A stretch of 16,697 nt of DNA, taken from Nostoc cf. edaphicum LEGE 07299 (GTDB lineage: Bacteria; Cyanobacteriota; Cyanobacteriia; Cyanobacteriales; Nostocaceae). The position numbers and the translations under genes are program-made. Below are positions 7,591 to 14,676 of this stretch, one piece after another. The first letter of the stretch is position 1. Each line of letters opens with the position of its first letter. Below the pieces are notes generated by a model. The model searched no databases. It worked only from the letters and a program-made list of their open reading frames with translations, and had not been told where the DNA came from. The DNA lies in NCBI RefSeq assembly GCF_015207245.1, contig NZ_JADEXF010000003.1, forward strand, positions 1 to 16,697, written 5' to 3'.

Positions 7591-7733
7591 CAGGACTTAC
7601 ACGTCAATTAGGGGCAATACCTTATGGTAAGCTGCTTCTCTACCAAAGATTCCGCGTAACTTGCTTCTTTGTTTTTACATGAATTGCCCCTACAGGAAAT
7701 CAAGATTTTCACTCTCTTTTTGCATAAGTCCTG
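7591..7733. mobile_element. MITE-like element, 143 bp, candidate 5-bp target duplication
   Basis: The ends are CAGGACTTA (7591-7599) and its inverse TAAGTCCTG (7725-7733). Inside lies a second perfect inverted pair, TAGGGGCAAT (7609-7618) and ATTGCCCCTA (7683-7692). ACAAA flanks it directly on both sides (7586-7590 and 7734-7738), fitting a target-site duplication. It is too short to code for a transposase, so it would be non-autonomous. CAGGACTTA-type ends and TAGGGGCAATTCA motifs are familiar from dispersed Nostoc repeats (recollection, not searched). Confidence 0.6.
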
Positions 7734-7950
7734 ACAAAGAATTGGTATGACGCTAATGATGATGAGTTGTTACAAATTACAAAGCTCTCTATGCCTCCTA
7801 AGCACAGGGAGTCTAAGGTGGTTACACTTCGTTAACCTTCCTAATGATTTAAGATTTTCTTTATAAATAAACCCTGAGAGCAGTCATTAGCTGGTAATCC
7901 TGTCATAGTATGAAACATAAGAACACTATTATTGTCTGTGTTCATTAACG

Positions 7951-7979
7951 GAGTACATAAAAGCAAATTTCTGAGTACA
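7951..7979 (+). promoter_or_regulatory. Paired direct repeat GAGTACA upstream of the response regulator
   Basis: GAGTACATAAAAGCAA begins at 7951 and GAGTACAAAAATGCTA at 7973, matching at 13 of 16 bases. They are spaced 22 bp start to start, about two helical turns, which suits two protein monomers on one face. The second copy ends close to the AGGGG ribosome site. Factor unknown. Confidence 0.35.
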
Positions 7980-7985
7980 AAAATG

Positions 7986-7990
7986 CTAGG
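7986..7990 (+). promoter_or_regulatory. Ribosome-binding site of the response regulator gene
   Basis: AGGGG lies about 12 bases before the ATG at 8003 and supports this start. Confidence 0.5.
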
Positions 7991-8002
7991 GGTGTATTAT
8001 CC

Positions 8003-8686
8003 ATGCCCTTGACGATCCTTGTAGTGGATGATGATTTGGGCACTCGTCTGTCTGTTAGCGACTATCTTGAACTGTCTGGCTACTCAGTGATCGTGGCTAA
8101 TGACGGTCAAGAGGCTTTGTTTATGGTGGATGAGTATCATCCTGATTTGATTGTCACGGATATTGTTATGCCACGGATGAATGGTTATGAACTGGTGCGC
8201 CGGGTGCGTCAACAACCAGTGTTTCGTTTATTGCCTGTAATTTTATTAACGGCACGCATTAAGACCCAAGAAAGAATTTTGGGCTACCAGTCAGGGTGCG
8301 ATTTATATTTACCCAAGCCTTTTGAACTGGAAGAGTTAGCAGCAGCAATCCGCAATCTTTTGGAGCGATCGCAAATTATTCAATCAGAGTATCGTTTTTC
8401 TCATAAAGACAGTTTGGGCATCTCCGGCTTGACAAAAGCGGGGGATGCCCATAATTCTCTGTCCACTCAAATTCAGAAATCCCATCTGCACTCAGCCCTA
8501 ACTCACAGAGAACAGGAAGTCTTAGAGTTATTGACTCATGGTCTTTCTAATGCTGAAATGGGTCATCAGCTACACCTGAGTCCTCGAACTGTGGAAAAGT
8601 ACGTGAGCAGTTTATTGAGAAAAACCTCAACCAGCAACCGCGCGGAATTAGTCCGTTATGCAATGAAGCATGGTTTAGTGGAATAA
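8003..8686 (+). CDS. rre1: REC-LuxR response regulator, Rre1/Ycf29-like
   Basis: 227 residues. The N-terminal receiver domain (1-120) has the acidic cluster Asp9-11, phospho-acceptor Asp53 in VTDIVMPRMNGYE, Thr83 and Lys105 in LPKPFELEEL. A flexible linker (about 121-163) leads to a LuxR/NarL-type helix-turn-helix (166-222: LTHREQEVLELL, LSNAEMGHQLHLSPRTVEKYVSSLL). The opening MPLTILVVDDDLGTRLSVSDYLELSGY and the GYQSGCDLYLPKPFELEELAA block look like cyanobacterial Rre1/plastid Ycf29, a stress-response regulator in Synechocystis; this ortholog call is from memory and less certain than the family. It is an orphan here, as no kinase is adjacent. AGGGG precedes the ATG. It ends directly at a structured repeat (8687-8758) convergent with the phosphatase gene. 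Confidence 0.92.
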   Translation: MPLTILVVDDDLGTRLSVSDYLELSGYSVIVANDGQEALFMVDEYHPDLIVTDIVMPRMNGYELVRRVRQQPVFRLLPVILLTARIKTQERILGYQSGCDLYLPKPFELEELAAAIRNLLERSQIIQSEYRFSHKDSLGISGLTKAGDAHNSLSTQIQKSHLHSALTHREQEVLELLTHGLSNAEMGHQLHLSPRTVEKYVSSLLRKTSTSNRAELVRYAMKHGLVE

Positions 8687-8758
8687 AAGTTAGGAGTAGA
8701 GACGCGATTAATCGCGTCTGTGCAGGAGTGAGGAATTAAAACTCCTGACTCCTAACTT
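8687..8758. terminator. Three-way-junction intergenic structure, likely two-way terminator
   Basis: Three nested helices fill the gap between convergent genes. The outer stem AAGTTAGGAGT (8687-8697) pairs perfectly with ACTCCTAACTT (8748-8758). Inside it are the 20-bp palindrome AGACGCGATTAATCGCGTCT (8700-8719) and the stem CAGGAGT (8723-8729) with ACTCCTG (8741-8747). It begins on the base after the response regulator stop and its last bases overlap the stop codon of the phosphatase gene. Transcript-end role is inferred from position. Confidence 0.7.
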
Positions 8759-9236
8759 ATAACTCTTCACTTTTAACTTTTGTCAGCAGACCTTCACAAG
8801 CATCGATCAGTAAATCAATAACCTGATTAAATCCCTCTTGACCGCCATAATAAGGATCTGGAACTTCCTTTAGAGTGTGTTGAGAGCAAAACTCGCACAT
8901 CAAACGCACTTTATGCTGATATTGCTTAGTTCGATCGAGAGTGAGGATGTTCTCATAATTTTCTCGATCCATAGGCAAAATCAAATCAAAGTTTTGAAAG
9001 TCTGACTTTTGAAACTGGCGTGCTCGACCACGCAGTTTAATTCCCAACTTAGTAGCAGCCGCAGCACTCATGCGTCTGTCAGGTGGGCTACCAACGTGAT
9101 AGCTAGATGTACCAGCAGAGTCACAGAGGATATGTTCGCTCAAGTCAGCCTGCTCAATTAGATGATTCATGATATTTTCTGCCGATGGCGATCGGCAGAT
9201 GTTACCTAAGCAGACAAACAGCAACTTGTAAGGCAT
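8757..9236 (-). CDS. Low-molecular-weight protein tyrosine phosphatase
   Basis: 159 residues from the ATG at 9236. Cytosolic phosphatase of the arsenate-reductase-like fold. The P-loop CLGNICRS (9-16) carries the nucleophile Cys9 and Arg15, and the general acid is Asp127 in VPDPYYGG; both signatures are intact, as is the DSAGTSSYHVG stretch. In bacteria such enzymes often reverse tyrosine phosphorylation of exopolysaccharide synthesis kinases (Wzb/Wzc type); no kinase is next to it here. An in-frame ATG 45 bases upstream (9281) would add 15 residues encoded by the heptamer array, so I reject it: family members begin directly before the first strand. AGGA from the last array units lies about 12 bases before the chosen ATG. 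It is last in the murC-murB-ebfC strand group. Confidence 0.93.
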   Translation of the reverse strand: MPYKLLFVCLGNICRSPSAENIMNHLIEQADLSEHILCDSAGTSSYHVGSPPDRRMSAAAATKLGIKLRGRARQFQKSDFQNFDLILPMDRENYENILTLDRTKQYQHKVRLMCEFCSQHTLKEVPDPYYGGQEGFNQVIDLLIDACEGLLTKVKSEEL

Positions 9237-9244
9237 AGATATAT

Positions 9245-9321
9245 TTTGTCCTTTGTCAATAGTCATTTGTCCTTTGTCCAATGACTAATGACTAATGACT
9301 AATGACCAATGACCAATGATT
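9245..9321. repeat. STRR heptamer array, 11 units, filling the ebfC-phosphatase gap
   Basis: Units in order: TTTGTCC, TTTGTCA, ATAGTCA, TTTGTCC, TTTGTCC, three AATGACT, two AATGACC, AATGATT. TAGTCATT (9260-9267) can pair with AATGACTA (9280-9287). The array starts within the ebfC stop codon (minus strand) and ends 9 bases before the phosphatase ATG, so it is nearly the whole 83-bp gap. Confidence 0.85.
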
Positions 9322-9667
9322 AAAATCCAGGTAACTCCAACCCACTGGTTAATTCTTCCATGCGTTCCCGCATTGTTGCTGTGGACTTGTTGTAGGCTTC
9401 TTTCATTGCCACTGTTACAAGATCGGAAAGTACTTCTGCACCTTCTGCTAAAGCATCTGGAGAAATTTCTACCCGCTTGGGTTCTTGGTTTCCACTGACA
9501 ATCACCTTTACAAGACCACCGCCAGATTCTCCTTGAATCTCCATTTGCTCCAATTCTTCTTGGAGTCGCTTTGCGCCTTCTTGAACTTGCTGCGCTTTCT
9601 TAAAAGCTTCAGCTAATTCTTTCATTTTTCCTAAGCCAAAGCCGAATCCCTGTCCTTTTCCTGTCAT
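9320..9667 (-). CDS. YbaB/EbfC-family nucleoid-associated protein
   Basis: 115 residues, the usual size. Members form dimers with tweezer-like helices and bind DNA. The N-terminal helix region (about 13-45: [22 protein letters not shown]) is followed by the Gly-rich strand [20 protein letters not shown] (49-68), then ISPDAL and a C-terminal helix ([14 protein letters not shown]). It starts with a Gly/Phe-rich [15 protein letters not shown], seen in cyanobacterial members as I recall. It follows murB on the same strand after 193 bp that contain a GGGAGTA array. It may coat the chromosome or act in regulation; a specific role is not shown by the sequence. No Shine-Dalgarno is visible. Confidence 0.93.
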   Translation of the reverse strand: MTGKGQGFGFGLGKMKELAEAFKKAQQVQEGAKRLQEELEQMEIQGESGGGLVKVIVSGNQEPKRVEISPDALAEGAEVLSDLVTVAMKEAYNKSTATMRERMEELTSGLELPGF

Positions 9668-9770
9668 AATTATTTGTACGCGTATGCGTTGAATAACAAA
9701 TCAAATTCAATTATAGATGCGGTAAGTAATTTGACTCTTTTTTTACCAATAATTAATGCGTTATAGAGTG

Positions 9771-9805
9771 GGGAGTAGGGAGTAGGGAGTAGGGAGTAGG
9801 GAGTA
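9771..9805. repeat. GGGAGTA x5 tandem array with inverse CTCCC segment
   Basis: Five perfect GGGAGTA units in the 193-bp gap between ebfC and murB. They are followed at about 9826-9858 by a CTCCC/TTCCC-rich stretch that can pair with the array in several registers. Because murB and ebfC share the minus strand, the structure lies in their intergenic RNA and may weaken or separate their expression. Confidence 0.75.
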
Positions 9806-9860
9806 GGACATTGGTTATTAATTCTTCTCCCTCATCTCCCAATTCCCTATTCCCCATTTT

Positions 9861-10862
9861 TTATCCACAAGCACCTTGAAACTCTCCGAGCATTTTGACT
9901 TCTGGCTCTAAATTAATAGACCAACGTTCTTGTACTTGATGTTGGATGTGGCGAATGAGACAGAAGATATCACTAGCTTTTGCTCCACCACGATTAACGA
10001 TAAAATTAGCATGGAGTAGTGCTACTTGTGCGCCACCAATTTGGTAGCCTTTCAGACCAGTTTGTTCAATTAACCAGCCAGCACTGTAAGGTTTGGGATT
10101 GCGAAACACACTGCCACAACTGGGAAAGTTGTATGGTTGAGTGCTTAACCGATGCTTTTTGTGTTCTTTGGTAATTGCCACAACTTTTGCTGGGTCTGCA
10201 CCTGGCGCGAGTTGTAAGGTGGCTTGGGTGACTATGCGATCGCCACCTTGCAATAATGAAGTCCGGTAGCTATAACCTAACTGATCGGGGGTAAGAGTTT
10301 CTAGCGTCCCATCAGGTGAAAGTACCTGGGCACTAACTAACATATCTGCGATACAGCTATTATGTGCCCCTGCATTCATCACCACAGCACCTCCGGCTGT
10401 TCCTGGGATACCAACAGCCCACTCCAATCCTTGCCAACCTAATTCTGCTGCTGCCCATGCCAAGCTGGGAATTGATTCTCCAGCAGCAACGGTTAATTGA
10501 CCGGTTTGGGGGTCAAAGTGGTTAAAGCGGAGATGACGAGTAGCAATGACTAAGCCTGATATACCACCATCGCTCACTAGCAAGTTAGAACCTGCTCCCA
10601 GTGTTGTCACCTTTAAATTACGTTCTTTTGCGTATTTCAGACTTGCTTGCAGTGCCTCTAAGTTTCGGGGGGCAACGTATAAATCAGCTGCTCCCCCAAC
10701 TCTATAGGAAGTAAATGCTGACAAAGAAGCCTGGGGCTTGATCGCACAATCAGTACTGGGTAAGTAAATTACTTCGCTCTCCACTGAATTAGTTGTTTGC
10801 TGTTTCTTTGTATTCAAAGCAGAAACTGTGCAGACGTTTCCAGCTGCCTGGGAAATGGTCAT
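9861..10862 (-). CDS. murB: UDP-N-acetylenolpyruvoylglucosamine reductase MurB
   Basis: 333 residues. FAD enzyme that uses NADPH to reduce enolpyruvyl-UDP-GlcNAc to UDP-MurNAc, the second committed step of peptidoglycan precursor synthesis in the cytosol. FAD site: [13 protein letters not shown] (88-100) and [15 protein letters not shown] (151-165). Catalytic residues are visible: Arg200 in YSYRTS, Ser251 in SCGSVFRNP and Glu321 in LEPEVKML. The short loop pattern fits type II MurB. About 35 residues at the N-terminus precede the conserved core and are poorly patterned; no Shine-Dalgarno supports the ATG at 10862, so a later start cannot be excluded. It sits 123 bp after murC in the same direction, which fits co-transcription of this cell-wall pair. 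Confidence 0.96.
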   Translation of the reverse strand: MTISQAAGNVCTVSALNTKKQQTTNSVESEVIYLPSTDCAIKPQASLSAFTSYRVGGAADLYVAPRNLEALQASLKYAKERNLKVTTLGAGSNLLVSDGGISGLVIATRHLRFNHFDPQTGQLTVAAGESIPSLAWAAAELGWQGLEWAVGIPGTAGGAVVMNAGAHNSCIADMLVSAQVLSPDGTLETLTPDQLGYSYRTSLLQGGDRIVTQATLQLAPGADPAKVVAITKEHKKHRLSTQPYNFPSCGSVFRNPKPYSAGWLIEQTGLKGYQIGGAQVALLHANFIVNRGGAKASDIFCLIRHIQHQVQERWSINLEPEVKMLGEFQGACG

Positions 10863-10895
10863 TTTTACTTTTTTTGGTAAAATTTTTACATTTAT

Positions 10896-10915
10896 TTACC
10901 GCAAAGATACGGTAA
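10896..10915 (-). promoter_or_regulatory. Short hairpin between murC and murB
   Basis: TTACCG (10896-10901) and CGGTAA (10910-10915) form a perfect 6-bp stem with an 8-base loop in the murC-murB spacer. It is too weak and lacks the U-run needed for a terminator. It may be an RNA processing site or an operator half-site pair; weak call. Confidence 0.25.
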
Positions 10916-10985
10916 TAGAGTTCACAAATGAAACTGTTGCTAAAGGGGCGCTTTGCTCAGAAATAAAACTTCGCAAAGTCTCGAC

Positions 10986-12449
10986 TTAGGATGTGGCTTT
11001 AGCAGGCTCACAAAGTGTCGTAATTACCTCAGGAATCACCTGGTTCAAGTTTCCAGCCCCCAAAAACAGCGCCAAGTCTCCTGGGTGTAGTGTTTGTAGC
11101 AAGTACTCACACACTGCGGGTAAAGTTGGTTGATAAACGACCTGCGAATGCTGTTTAGCAATTTCTGCCGTTAGACGTTCACCACTAATTTGCCCTAAAT
11201 TAGGTTCGCCTGCACTGTAAATATCAGTCAGCACCACCAAATCAGCATGAGTAAATGACTCGGCAAATTCATCTAAAAAGGTCAGTGTACGACTATAGCG
11301 ATGGGGTTGGAAGATGGCAACCACTCTTTGCCCTGGTCTTGCCTGTAAACGTGCTGCGGCGAGAGTAACGCGAATCTCGCTCGGATGATGAGCATAGTCA
11401 TCAATAAAGGTAATGCCATTGACTTCGCCTCGGAACTCAAAGCGTCGTCTTGCTCCTTCAAAAGTGGCGATACCTTTGGCAATTGCTCCAAATTCTAAGC
11501 CCAAAGCGCGACCAACAGCTACTGCGGCTAAGGCATTGCTGAGATTGTGCCGACTGAGCAACCTCAATGTCAACACGCCCAAAGCTTTGCCTTTTTCCCA
11601 AACCAAAGCCGTGGTACCATCAGCACGATAATCAATATTGGTGACGGTGTAATCAGCGCCAGTATCTGAGTGTAAGCTGTAGGTAATTGTGGGTTGCAAG
11701 CGATCGCGCACTGTCGCACAGTCAATGCTACCTATTAAAGTTTTACAACCCTTAGCAAATGTCTGGAAGGTGTCAATGACTTCTTCTAATGTATCGTAGT
11801 GGTCAGGATGATCGAGTTCAATATTGGTGATGATGCCAATTTCAGGAGCGTGTTTTACTAAAGAACCATCTGATTCATCTGCTTCGGCTACCAAATATTG
11901 GCTTTGTCCTAATCGAGCATTACCGGACCATGCATTGACTTCACCACCGACTATAATTGTTGGGTCTAGGCCTGCTTCCAGAAGCATATAGCCAATCATA
12001 CTACTGGTTGTAGTTTTGCCGTGGGTTCCTGCCACTGCAATACTGTAGTAATCCGCAATTAAAGCTGCTAGGACATCTGAACGATGTAAAACTGGACAAC
12101 CTAATTCCAGCGCTGCTTTGTATTCTAAATTATTAGTGTTAATTGCTGTTGAACAAATAACTTGAGGCAGTTTTGACTTAGTAGCAGTAGGTAATTGTTC
12201 TTGTGAATTTAATACTACTGGATTAGCTAATACCTGAGGTTGAAAGAATTCGAGATTGCTTGCCTCTTGTTTACCAAAAATATGAGCACCGATAGATTCC
12301 AACTTGTGCGTAATGTGGTTAGGACGAAGATCCGAACCTGATACTGGAAATTGACGCTTTGCAAGAACGTATGCCAGAGCAGACATACCTATGCCACCGA
12401 TGCCAATGAAATGAAATGGTCTACCACTAAAATCTACAGAATTACTCAT
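10986..12449 (-). CDS. murC: UDP-N-acetylmuramate--L-alanine ligase MurC
   Basis: 487 residues. Cytosolic ATP-dependent ligase that adds L-Ala to UDP-MurNAc, starting the peptidoglycan stem peptide. N-terminal UDP-binding domain with FIGIGGIGMSALA (14-26) and GSDLR; ATP P-loop AGTHGKTTTSS (140-150); EADESDGS (189-196); NIELDHPDHY (209-218); and the DDYAHHPSE motif in the C-terminal half. Residues about 72-96 look like an insert relative to the typical enzyme (ANPVVLNSQEQLPTATKS), which I recall in Nostoc homologs. The ATG at 12449 has a strong AAGGAG 6-7 bases upstream. It is first of the murC-murB-ebfC group and probably carries the main promoter in the 403-bp gap upstream. Confidence 0.97.
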   Translation of the reverse strand: MSNSVDFSGRPFHFIGIGGIGMSALAYVLAKRQFPVSGSDLRPNHITHKLESIGAHIFGKQEASNLEFFQPQVLANPVVLNSQEQLPTATKSKLPQVICSTAINTNNLEYKAALELGCPVLHRSDVLAALIADYYSIAVAGTHGKTTTSSMIGYMLLEAGLDPTIIVGGEVNAWSGNARLGQSQYLVAEADESDGSLVKHAPEIGIITNIELDHPDHYDTLEEVIDTFQTFAKGCKTLIGSIDCATVRDRLQPTITYSLHSDTGADYTVTNIDYRADGTTALVWEKGKALGVLTLRLLSRHNLSNALAAVAVGRALGLEFGAIAKGIATFEGARRRFEFRGEVNGITFIDDYAHHPSEIRVTLAAARLQARPGQRVVAIFQPHRYSRTLTFLDEFAESFTHADLVVLTDIYSAGEPNLGQISGERLTAEIAKQHSQVVYQPTLPAVCEYLLQTLHPGDLALFLGAGNLNQVIPEVITTLCEPAKATS

Positions 12450-12454
12450 TTCTT

Positions 12455-12478
12455 ACTCCTTTTACACCACACCACACC
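12455..12478 (-). promoter_or_regulatory. murC: murC ribosome site and adjacent 5-bp triplicate
   Basis: On the minus strand AAAAGGAGT precedes the murC ATG by about 6 bases. Just upstream are three tandem copies of the 5-mer ACACC (plus-strand reading, 12464-12478), giving a GGTGT triplet repeat in the leader. The ribosome site is clear; the meaning of the triplicate is unknown. Confidence 0.6.
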
Positions 12479-12737
12479 ATAATCACAAATGACACGCGTA
12501 TCATAACAGGAATTTGATTTTTACCGTAACTACTCCTGTATCATGTTCATGTTTGATGCCCAAATGATGTTTCTGCTCTGGTTTTCCTGGTTGAGAATGA
12601 TTTTACCTTGGTTGGAGGTTTTTGCTATTTCTGAACTGTTCTTAAGATTATTCTGAAAATTTTGGCTGCATCGGGAAAGAAATTCTTGTAATGTCAAATA
12701 CATATTTTTGGCTACCTTACTGGAATTGGCTACATAA

Positions 12738-12844
12738 TACATTGTTTAGTGAAACTAATTTGGAATTGCATCAAGTCTAGGCATGAATTGATTACAATAG
12801 TACATTGGTAATGAAACTATTTTTCAATTGCATATAACCCAGGC
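12738..12844 (+). repeat. Imperfect tandem duplication upstream of nadD
   Basis: Copy A (12738-12782) and copy B (12801-12844) begin 63 bp apart and share TACATTG, TGAAACTA, AATTGCAT and AGGC in the same order with near-equal spacing, roughly three-quarters identity by eye. Copy B runs to 8 bases before the nadD ATG and its AGGC may serve as ribosome site. It looks like a duplicated promoter or leader segment. Confidence 0.5.
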
Positions 12845-12852
12845 TGATCTGG

Positions 12853-13479
12853 ATGCAGCAACTAGCAATTTTTGGTGGCACATTCGATCCAATTCATTGG
12901 GGACACCTGCTCGTAGCCGAGACAGCTTTGCATCAAGTATCGCTTGAAAAGGTCATTTGGGTGCCATCCCTAAATCCTCCTCACAAAGAAGCAGCTTTGT
13001 TTGAGCATCGTCTGCAAATGCTGCAATTAGCCATCAAAGATAACCCAGCATTTACTGTCTCACTAGTGGAGACTAATCGCTCTGGGACTTCTTATGCCAT
13101 TAACACCCTGATTGACTTATCTGCTTGTTACCCAAATACTCATTGGTACTGGATTGTGGGCTTGGATACTTTCCAAAGCTTACCCAGTTGGTACCGGGGA
13201 CACGAATTAGCACAAATGTGTGATTGGTTAATCGCACCCCGACAGCTAGGTGGTGAGACTATAACTCAAAGCAAATTAATCTGCAAGCAAGTCGAGCAAC
13301 AACTCAGGGAGCAGTCTTTGATCATTCACTGGCAACTCTTGAATATACCTTTAGTAGGAGTTTCGTCAAGTCTAATTCGCAAATCTTGCCGCGAACGCCA
13401 GTCAATTCGTTATTTAGTCCCGGAATCGGTCAGATCATATATCACTAACAACAATCTCTACTCTTACAAATCTGAATAA
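12853..13479 (+). CDS. nadD: Nicotinate-nucleotide adenylyltransferase NadD
   Basis: 208 residues. Transfers AMP from ATP to nicotinate mononucleotide to make deamido-NAD, a core step of NAD(P) synthesis in the cytosol. The nucleotidyltransferase signature GGTFDPIHWGH (8-18) is complete, including the two His of the HxGH-type motif. WVPSLNPPHK (36-45) and the second ATP motif VSSSLIRK (170-177) are also present, and GLDTF (103-107) matches the GxD segment of the family. Length is typical. AGG lies about 9 bases before the ATG. It is followed on the same strand by gap2 after 116 bp; both concern NAD(P) chemistry, but the pairing may be chance. Confidence 0.95.
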   Translation: MQQLAIFGGTFDPIHWGHLLVAETALHQVSLEKVIWVPSLNPPHKEAALFEHRLQMLQLAIKDNPAFTVSLVETNRSGTSYAINTLIDLSACYPNTHWYWIVGLDTFQSLPSWYRGHELAQMCDWLIAPRQLGGETITQSKLICKQVEQQLREQSLIIHWQLLNIPLVGVSSSLIRKSCRERQSIRYLVPESVRSYITNNNLYSYKSE

Positions 13480-13523
13480 ATTATGTGTTTTTTTATTGAT
13501 CTAACACTTTATGGTTAAAAGTG

Positions 13524-13532
13524 CCCCCCCCC
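13524..13532 (+). other. Nine-cytosine homopolymer upstream of gap2
   Basis: A run of nine C occurs 63 bases before the gap2 start, flanked by a hairpin CACTTT-atggtta-AAAGTG (about 13505-13523). Such tracts are prone to slippage in replication and in sequencing. It is outside the coding region with the start chosen here. Confidence 0.7.
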
Positions 13533-13580
13533 TTTGCGATATGATTGGGGTCAACGATATCAACATATAAGCATAAATAC

Positions 13581-13586
13581 AGAGGG
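13581..13586 (+). promoter_or_regulatory. gap2: Ribosome-binding site that decides the gap2 start
   Basis: AGAGGG is followed by 9 bases and then GTG at 13596. This places the start directly before [12 protein letters not shown], where the family begins, and argues against the in-frame TTG at 13545. Confidence 0.8.
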
Positions 13587-13595
13587 CAAGACACT

Positions 13596-14609
13596 GTGAT
13601 TAGAGTTGCAATCAACGGTTTCGGGCGGATTGGACGTAACTTTGCGCGTTGCTGGGTAGGTAGAGAGAATAGTCGGATCGATCTTGTCGCTATTAATGAC
13701 ACTTCAGACCCTAGAACCAATGCTCACCTGCTAAAGTATGACTCAATGCTAGGCAAGATCAAAGGTGCTGAGATTAGTGCTGACGATAACTCGATCATCG
13801 TCAACGGTAAAACCATCAAGTGCGTATCCGATCGCAATCCCGAAAACTTGCCCTGGAAAGATTGGGAAATTGACCTAATTATCGAAGCAACCGGGGTATT
13901 TACTAGCAAAGAAGGAGCGCTCAAGCACGTAAATGCTGGAGCCAAGAAAGTTCTGATTACCGCTCCTGGTAAAAACGAGGATGGCACTTTTGTGGTTGGT
14001 GTGAATCATCATGACTATGATCACAACAAACACCACATTATCAGTAACGCTAGCTGTACTACCAACTGCTTGGCACCAATTGCCAAGGTGTTGAACGATA
14101 AGTTCGGCATTATCAAAGGTACGATGACCACCACCCACAGCTATACAGGCGATCAGCGCTTGCTAGACGCTTCTCACCGGGATTTACGACGGGCGAGGGC
14201 CGCAGCGATAAACATTGTACCCACTTCTACTGGTGCAGCAAAAGCAGTGGCGCTGGTTATCCCAGACCTCAAAGGCAAGCTAAATGGCGTTGCCTTGCGC
14301 GTACCAACCCCGAACGTCTCAATGGTAGATTTCGTAGTTCAGGTTGAGAAGCGTACTATTACTGAAGAAGTTAACCAAGCTCTCAAAGATGCTGCCGAAG
14401 GCCCACTTAAAGGGATTTTGGACTACAGCCAACTAGAACTAGTATCTTCCGATTATCAAGGTAGTGATGCTTCTTCGATTGTTGATGCTAGCTTGACTTT
14501 GGTTATGGGCAATGACTTAGTAAAAGTTATGGCGTGGTATGACAACGAGTGGGGTTACAGCCAACGAGTCTTGGATTTGGCAGAGTTGGTAGCTGAGAAG
14601 TGGCAATAA
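13596..14609 (+). CDS. gap2: Glyceraldehyde-3-phosphate dehydrogenase Gap2 (photosynthetic type)
   Basis: 337 residues with the GTG start at 13596. Gap2 is the NAD(P)-using GAPDH of the Calvin cycle in cyanobacteria, related to plastid GapA/B. The Rossmann motif [11 protein letters not shown] opens the protein. NDTSD (34-38) is typical of dual-cofactor enzymes, in contrast to NDLTD in NAD-only ones. The catalytic SNASCTTNC has Cys154, and His181 lies in [29 protein letters not shown] and WYDNEWGYS complete the fold. Length is normal, with no C-terminal CP12-like tail of the GapB type. The longer frame from TTG 13545 would add 17 residues without homology. The gene ends five bases before a heptamer array convergent with thiL. 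Confidence 0.96.
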   Translation: MIRVAINGFGRIGRNFARCWVGRENSRIDLVAINDTSDPRTNAHLLKYDSMLGKIKGAEISADDNSIIVNGKTIKCVSDRNPENLPWKDWEIDLIIEATGVFTSKEGALKHVNAGAKKVLITAPGKNEDGTFVVGVNHHDYDHNKHHIISNASCTTNCLAPIAKVLNDKFGIIKGTMTTTHSYTGDQRLLDASHRDLRRARAAAINIVPTSTGAAKAVALVIPDLKGKLNGVALRVPTPNVSMVDFVVQVEKRTITEEVNQALKDAAEGPLKGILDYSQLELVSSDYQGSDASSIVDASLTLVMGNDLVKVMAWYDNEWGYSQRVLDLAELVAEKWQ

Positions 14610-14613
14610 TTAA

Positions 14614-14676
14614 TTTGTCATTAGTCATTAGTCGTTGGTCATTAGAAAAAGGACAAAGGACAAAGCACTATTGACT
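14614..14676. repeat. STRR heptamer array, 9 units, at the gap2/thiL junction
   Basis: Units: TTTGTCA, TTAGTCA, TTAGTCG, TTGGTCA, TTAGAAA, AAGGACA, AAGGACA, AAGCACT, ATTGACT. TTAGTCA (14621-14627) can pair with TGACTAA (14672-14678), with further TTGTC/GGACA contacts inside. It spans the gap between two convergent stop codons and runs into thiL, providing its stop and the last two codons (Ser-Gln). Confidence 0.8.

Larger units (their letters stand above)
7348..8002. other. 655-bp divergent intergenic region with MITE-like element
   Basis: It separates smpB (minus) from the response regulator (plus), so promoters for both should be here. It contains the element at 7591-7733 and the paired direct repeats at 7951-7979. 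No coding frame of recognisable type and no tRNA-like fold were seen. A GGTTA/TAACC pair near 7818-7835 is too short to call. Confidence 0.5.
12450..12852. other. 403-bp divergent region between murC and nadD
   Basis: It should hold promoters for both genes. It includes the murC ribosome site, the word ACGCGTAT (12494-12501) also seen just upstream of ebfC, and an imperfect direct repeat at 12738-12844. A 70-codon minus-strand frame (12530-12742) is present but lacks a ribosome site and family features, so I do not call it a gene. Confidence 0.5.

Noticed and set aside
9237..9281. Fifteen-residue N-terminal extension of the tyrosine phosphatase
   Set aside because: It is encoded by heptamer repeats and the family starts directly at the Met before the first strand and P-loop.
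11413..11631. Antisense frame within murC, and similar frames within the GAF protein, ictB, gap2 and thiL
   Set aside because: Each lies wholly inside a well-supported gene and has no independent features.
12530..12742. 70-codon minus-strand frame starting in repeat copy A, upstream of murC
   Set aside because: No ribosome site, no recognisable domain, Asn/Ser/Gln-rich as expected from AT-rich noncoding DNA, and its start lies inside a duplicated promoter-like segment.
13545..13595. Longer gap2 from TTG 13545
   Set aside because: AGAGGG is correctly placed for GTG 13596 and the extra residues have no GAPDH character.
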